Assembly (NCBI GenBank): GCA_047619685.1
Contig: JBLHLC010000004.1
Span: 62,001 to 126,000, forward strand
Length of the DNA stretch: 64,000 nt
Direction of reading: 5' to 3'
Origin: JABDJZ01 sp047619685
GTDB lineage: Bacteria > Bacteroidota > Rhodothermia > Rhodothermales > UBA10348
Every line of letters begins with the position of its first letter. The first letter of the stretch is position 1. The translations under genes were made by a program, and so were the position numbers. Positions 61,368 through 64,000 of the stretch are shown here, piece after piece. The notes below the pieces were generated by a model, which was not told the origin of the DNA, searched no databases, and saw only the letters and a program-made list of their open reading frames with translations.

Positions 61368-64000
61368 CTACTTTATGCCAGGCGCTGGCTTGGGATCGCC
61401 AAAACGCCGTCCCCCGCCCCGGGCCTCAGTGATCTTCAACGCACCGGTTGAGGTAGCCCCGCCGGCGGTGATCTCGACTTTGTATTCGCCGGTTGTCAGG
61501 TAGGTCTTGCCGTTGTCGGCTTCCTCTGGTTCACCGGGAAGACCAGCCGGACTGGTCGCGGACAGGTCGTAGGTCAGGTAGTTGAGGCCTCGATCCAGCG
61601 TAATGGCATCCTCGTAGACCGCCTCCCCTTCCTCGCTGCGTATTCGAAGCGTCCCTGCCCTTCCCGAACCTGCCCACAATCCGAATTCCGTTGACGGCTC
61701 GTTGGCCGGTGAGAACCGTGAGAACTGCCGCCCCCAGTTTGCGGATTGGGACACGTCTGCCAGCGTGAACAGGTGGAGTTCGGACTCTCTGATCTCCGGC
61801 GTCAGCTCCTGGAGTTCAGCAACGGAGCCGATATAGACCGATCGTCCGTGGGTACCCACCACAAGATCCTTCGCCTCCTGGTGGACCTTGAGGTCATGAA
61901 CCGGTGCGCCTGGCAGCCCGCCTGCGAACGCGTCCCATGTCGCACCCCCGTCCAGACTGACGTAGAGCCCCTGATCGGTACCCACATACAGCAGGTCCTC
62001 GACCTCGGGGTCTTCGACAATCACGTTGACAGGCTCTCCGGGAAGGCCACCATCAATGCGGGTCCAGGTGGCCCCAAAGTCCTCGGAGACGTAGACGTAG
62101 GCGTCAAAATGGTCCCATCTGTAGCCGTTGAGTGTAACGAAGACCCTCGCCACCTTGTGATTGGAGGCCTCCACGCGTGACACCCAGAGATCCTGTGGAA
62201 GATCGTCCGAGATGCGGGTCCACGAGGTACCCCCATCGCGCGAAACATGGACGTATCCATCGTCGCTGCCCGTGTACAAGAGCCCGAACTGGAGCGGCGA
62301 CTCGTCAATGGTAGCCAGCGTGCCGAAGGGCACATCTCCCTTGCGACCGCCCTTGGTCAGGTCGGGTGAGATGGCTTTCATGTCTGCCCCCTGCTGCATG
62401 GACCGGTGCAACTGGTTCGAACCGTAGTAGAGAATGTCCTGGTTGTGGCGTGACAGGTGAATCGGCACCTGCCAATTGAACCGGAGCCGCGGCTCGCCGA
62501 GCTTGTTGGGTGGGCGAACGCTTAGGCGGCCACCGGCTTCCGTATTTATGCGAGAGTAGGCGCCGAACTGCGAGCCGGTGTACACGGTGGTGTTGTCGCG
62601 GGTGTCCACTTCCACCTGCATGCCGTCTCCGCCTGCAATGCTGCGATACGGATACTGGCCACGCCCGTACCACCCGCTGTTGGCGGTGTAGCTGCTCGGG
62701 CCAAACCAGACGCCGTTGTCTTGCAGACCGCCGTAGACGTTGTAGGGCTCGGCCGCATCGATCTGGACGGAATAAAACTGACCGACGGGCGGCGTATTGA
62801 GCTTGAGCCAGTTCTCGCCGTCGTCCCAACTGACATTCAGTCCCCCATCATTTCCGTTGATGATGTGGCCCACGCGGTTCGGATTGACCCACATGGCCTG
62901 ATGATCCGAATGCACGCCACCGCCGCCAATGTTGCTCCAACTGGCTCCGGCGTCCTCAGACTTCAGGATCGGCACGCCCATGATGTAGATCCGGTCGGGC
63001 GTGTCGGGGGCTACCCTGATCTCTCCGAAATAGTAGCCATAGGAACTGTAGAGGCCGTCCAGGTAGTCCTCGTGGGTCCGCGTCCATGTGGCCCCCGCAT
63101 CGTTGGACCGATACACCTGGGCCCCAATCACATTCGTTTCGAAGAGGAGCGAATTTGCGTCCTCGACAAACTCTACAAGGGCAACCGGCTCGATTTCCCC
63201 GTCCCGCACCATGCCACGGACCCGGCGCAGGTTGTACTCGCGGGGGAAGTTGTTGCTGTCGAGATACATCTCGATATCCGCCTCGTCCAACGCCAGGAAG
63301 TCCTTGCTGGACATGGTGCGGAGCGCGTCGCGCGTGAGGCCTTCCTCTTCGTCCCCGTCCACGGGGCGACGGAAATAGTTGTCCAGCAGCGCATACATGA
63401 TGCTGGGGTCATCGTTGTAGATGGCCAGGCCGATGCGCCCGACACCCTTTCCATCGGGGAAACCGCTGCCTTCGCCGGTGATCTTCGCCCAGGAATCGCC
63501 GCCATCATCTGTGCGATAGATGCCGGAGCCACCGCCGCCCTCGACGAAATTCCATGAGCGGCGCTCTCTGTGCCAGGTGGCCGCATACATCACATCCGGA
63601 TTGCCGGGATCTGCCACGAGATCAATCACACCCGTGTTGGCATCCACAAACAGGGTCTTCTGCCAGGTCTCCCCACCGTCGGTCGTCTTGTAGAAACCGC
63701 GGTCATCACTGGCGTGGTAGAGGGGGCCCAGCGCCCCGACATACACCGTGTTCGGATCTGTAGGATGCAACAGAATGCGCCCCGTCCGCTGCGTGCCGTC
63801 CAGTCCGTGGTGGGTCCAGGTGCCGCCGCCATCGGTCGAACTATAGACACCGTTTCCCGCGTAGGAGCTTCTGCTGGAATTGTTTTCACCAGTCCCCACC
63901 CAGACCGTGGGTTCGTGCTGGGGGTAGGCACTCCAATCGACGGCGATGTCGCCGATTGTCATGACGTCCTGGTTGTCAAACACAGGGTCGAATGAAACGC
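61368..64000 (-). CDS. large BNR/sortilin-like repeat protein, N-terminus outside window
   Basis: The reading frame continues from the window edge to 61368 (about 877 codons visible) without a credible internal start: the Val-Phe-Asp start at 63983 lies within the conserved context V-S-F-D-P-V-F-D-N-Q. At least eight BNR-type beta-propeller motifs appear, for example GVYSSTDGGGTWTHHG, GFYKTTDGGETWQK, GIYRTDDGGDSWAKI, VYRSNDAGATWTRTH, GYVHVSRDGGTSWTRI, VYVSEDFGATWTRID and GLYVSLDGGATWDAF. The C-terminus adds a beta-domain (LRIRSEEGEAVYEDAI) and ends GGGRRFGDPKPAPGIK without a T9SS domain. These proteins are abundant in this phylum; a secreted two-propeller (VPS10-like) protein of unknown ligand is likely. 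Confidence 0.85.
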   Translation of the reverse strand, partial: VSFDPVFDNQDVMTIGDIAVDWSAYPQHEPTVWVGTGENNSSRSSYAGNGVYSSTDGGGTWTHHGLDGTQRTGRILLHPTDPNTVYVGALGPLYHASDDRGFYKTTDGGETWQKTLFVDANTGVIDLVADPGNPDVMYAATWHRERRSWNFVEGGGGSGIYRTDDGGDSWAKITGEGSGFPDGKGVGRIGLAIYNDDPSIMYALLDNYFRRPVDGDEEEGLTRDALRTMSSKDFLALDEADIEMYLDSNNFPREYNLRRVRGMVRDGEIEPVALVEFVEDANSLLFETNVIGAQVYRSNDAGATWTRTHEDYLDGLYSSYGYYFGEIRVAPDTPDRIYIMGVPILKSEDAGASWSNIGGGGVHSDHQAMWVNPNRVGHIINGNDGGLNVSWDDGENWLKLNTPPVGQFYSVQIDAAEPYNVYGGLQDNGVWFGPSSYTANSGWYGRGQYPYRSIAGGDGMQVEVDTRDNTTVYTGSQFGAYSRINTEAGGRLSVRPPNKLGEPRLRFNWQVPIHLSRHNQDILYYGSNQLHRSMQQGADMKAISPDLTKGGRKGDVPFGTLATIDESPLQFGLLYTGSDDGYVHVSRDGGTSWTRISDDLPQDLWVSRVEASNHKVARVFVTLNGYRWDHFDAYVYVSEDFGATWTRIDGGLPGEPVNVIVEDPEVEDLLYVGTDQGLYVSLDGGATWDAFAGGLPGAPVHDLKVHQEAKDLVVGTHGRSVYIGSVAELQELTPEIRESELHLFTLADVSQSANWGRQFSRFSPANEPSTEFGLWAGSGRAGTLRIRSEEGEAVYEDAITLDRGLNYLTYDLSATSPAGLPGEPEEADNGKTYLTTGEYKVEITAGGATSTGALKITEARGGGRRFGDPKPAPGIK

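Overview
The window looks like chromosomal DNA of a high-GC member of the Rhodothermales or a close relative at the base of Bacteroidota. I infer this from four proteins that end in a type IX secretion (T9SS) sorting domain, a PorQ-like T9SS protein, a long SecA with a SEC-C zinc tail, a DUF5687-type ABC permease, weak Shine-Dalgarno sites, and many secreted VCBS/ASPIC, spondin-N, PA14 and BNR proteins. I saw no phage or plasmid backbone. One tRNA gene (Gln, anticodon UUG) is present.

Layout. 1-3.8 kb: the end of a TPR lipoprotein, then a conserved unknown gene coupled to fumarylacetoacetase, and an Hsp20 gene closed by a strong terminator. 3.9-6.1 kb: an OmpR-type two-component pair. 6.2-15 kb: a CoA-pyrophosphatase-like Nudix enzyme, then a minus-strand run secA - DUF1080 lipoprotein - recN - phosphohexomutase. 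15.3-21.1 kb: porQ, a sulfatase, a tyrosine recombinase lacking both catalytic arginines, a small protein with a PARP-type zinc-finger signature, and a membrane-anchored MutS-family ATPase. 21.2-28 kb: AMP nucleosidase, a T9SS-exported GH5 glycanase with a LacI-type operator, a lipoyl E2 acyltransferase and a K+-dependent-type membrane pyrophosphatase. 28-33.4 kb: a beta-helix/PA14 protein, a T9SS multicopper oxidase and a decayed MauG-type peroxidase gene. 33.4-42.5 kb: the prs-rplY-pth block, tRNA-Gln, a DmpA-type peptidase, an Asp/Glu racemase, RNase R and an ABC exporter with a small coupled unknown gene.

42.5-43.2 kb is a non-coding block of repeats: a long imperfect hairpin, four tandem 38-bp units, and three tandem 69-bp units with an inverted 26-bp copy. 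It ends inside the last codons of a pseudouridine synthase gene. After it come a MmcQ/YjbR protein, a T9SS spondin-repeat protein, a second two-component pair, a polyprenol/dolichol-kinase-like membrane protein, a lipase, a small lipoprotein, an ABC ATPase and a cobalamin adenosyltransferase. The last 12 kb hold an SGNH-TPR protein with an ASPIC/VCBS T9SS protein and an M23 peptidase, a DUF6503-like lipoprotein, a three-gene type III polyketide synthase / methyltransferase / flavin hydroxylase cassette, and the C-terminal part of a large BNR-repeat protein that runs off the window.

The strongest candidates for something undescribed are the repeat block at 42.5-43.2 kb, the recombinase / PARP-finger / membrane MutS neighbourhood at 17.7-21.1 kb, and the unknown partner of fumarylacetoacetase. 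All calls come from reading the sequence and translations. No database search was run.
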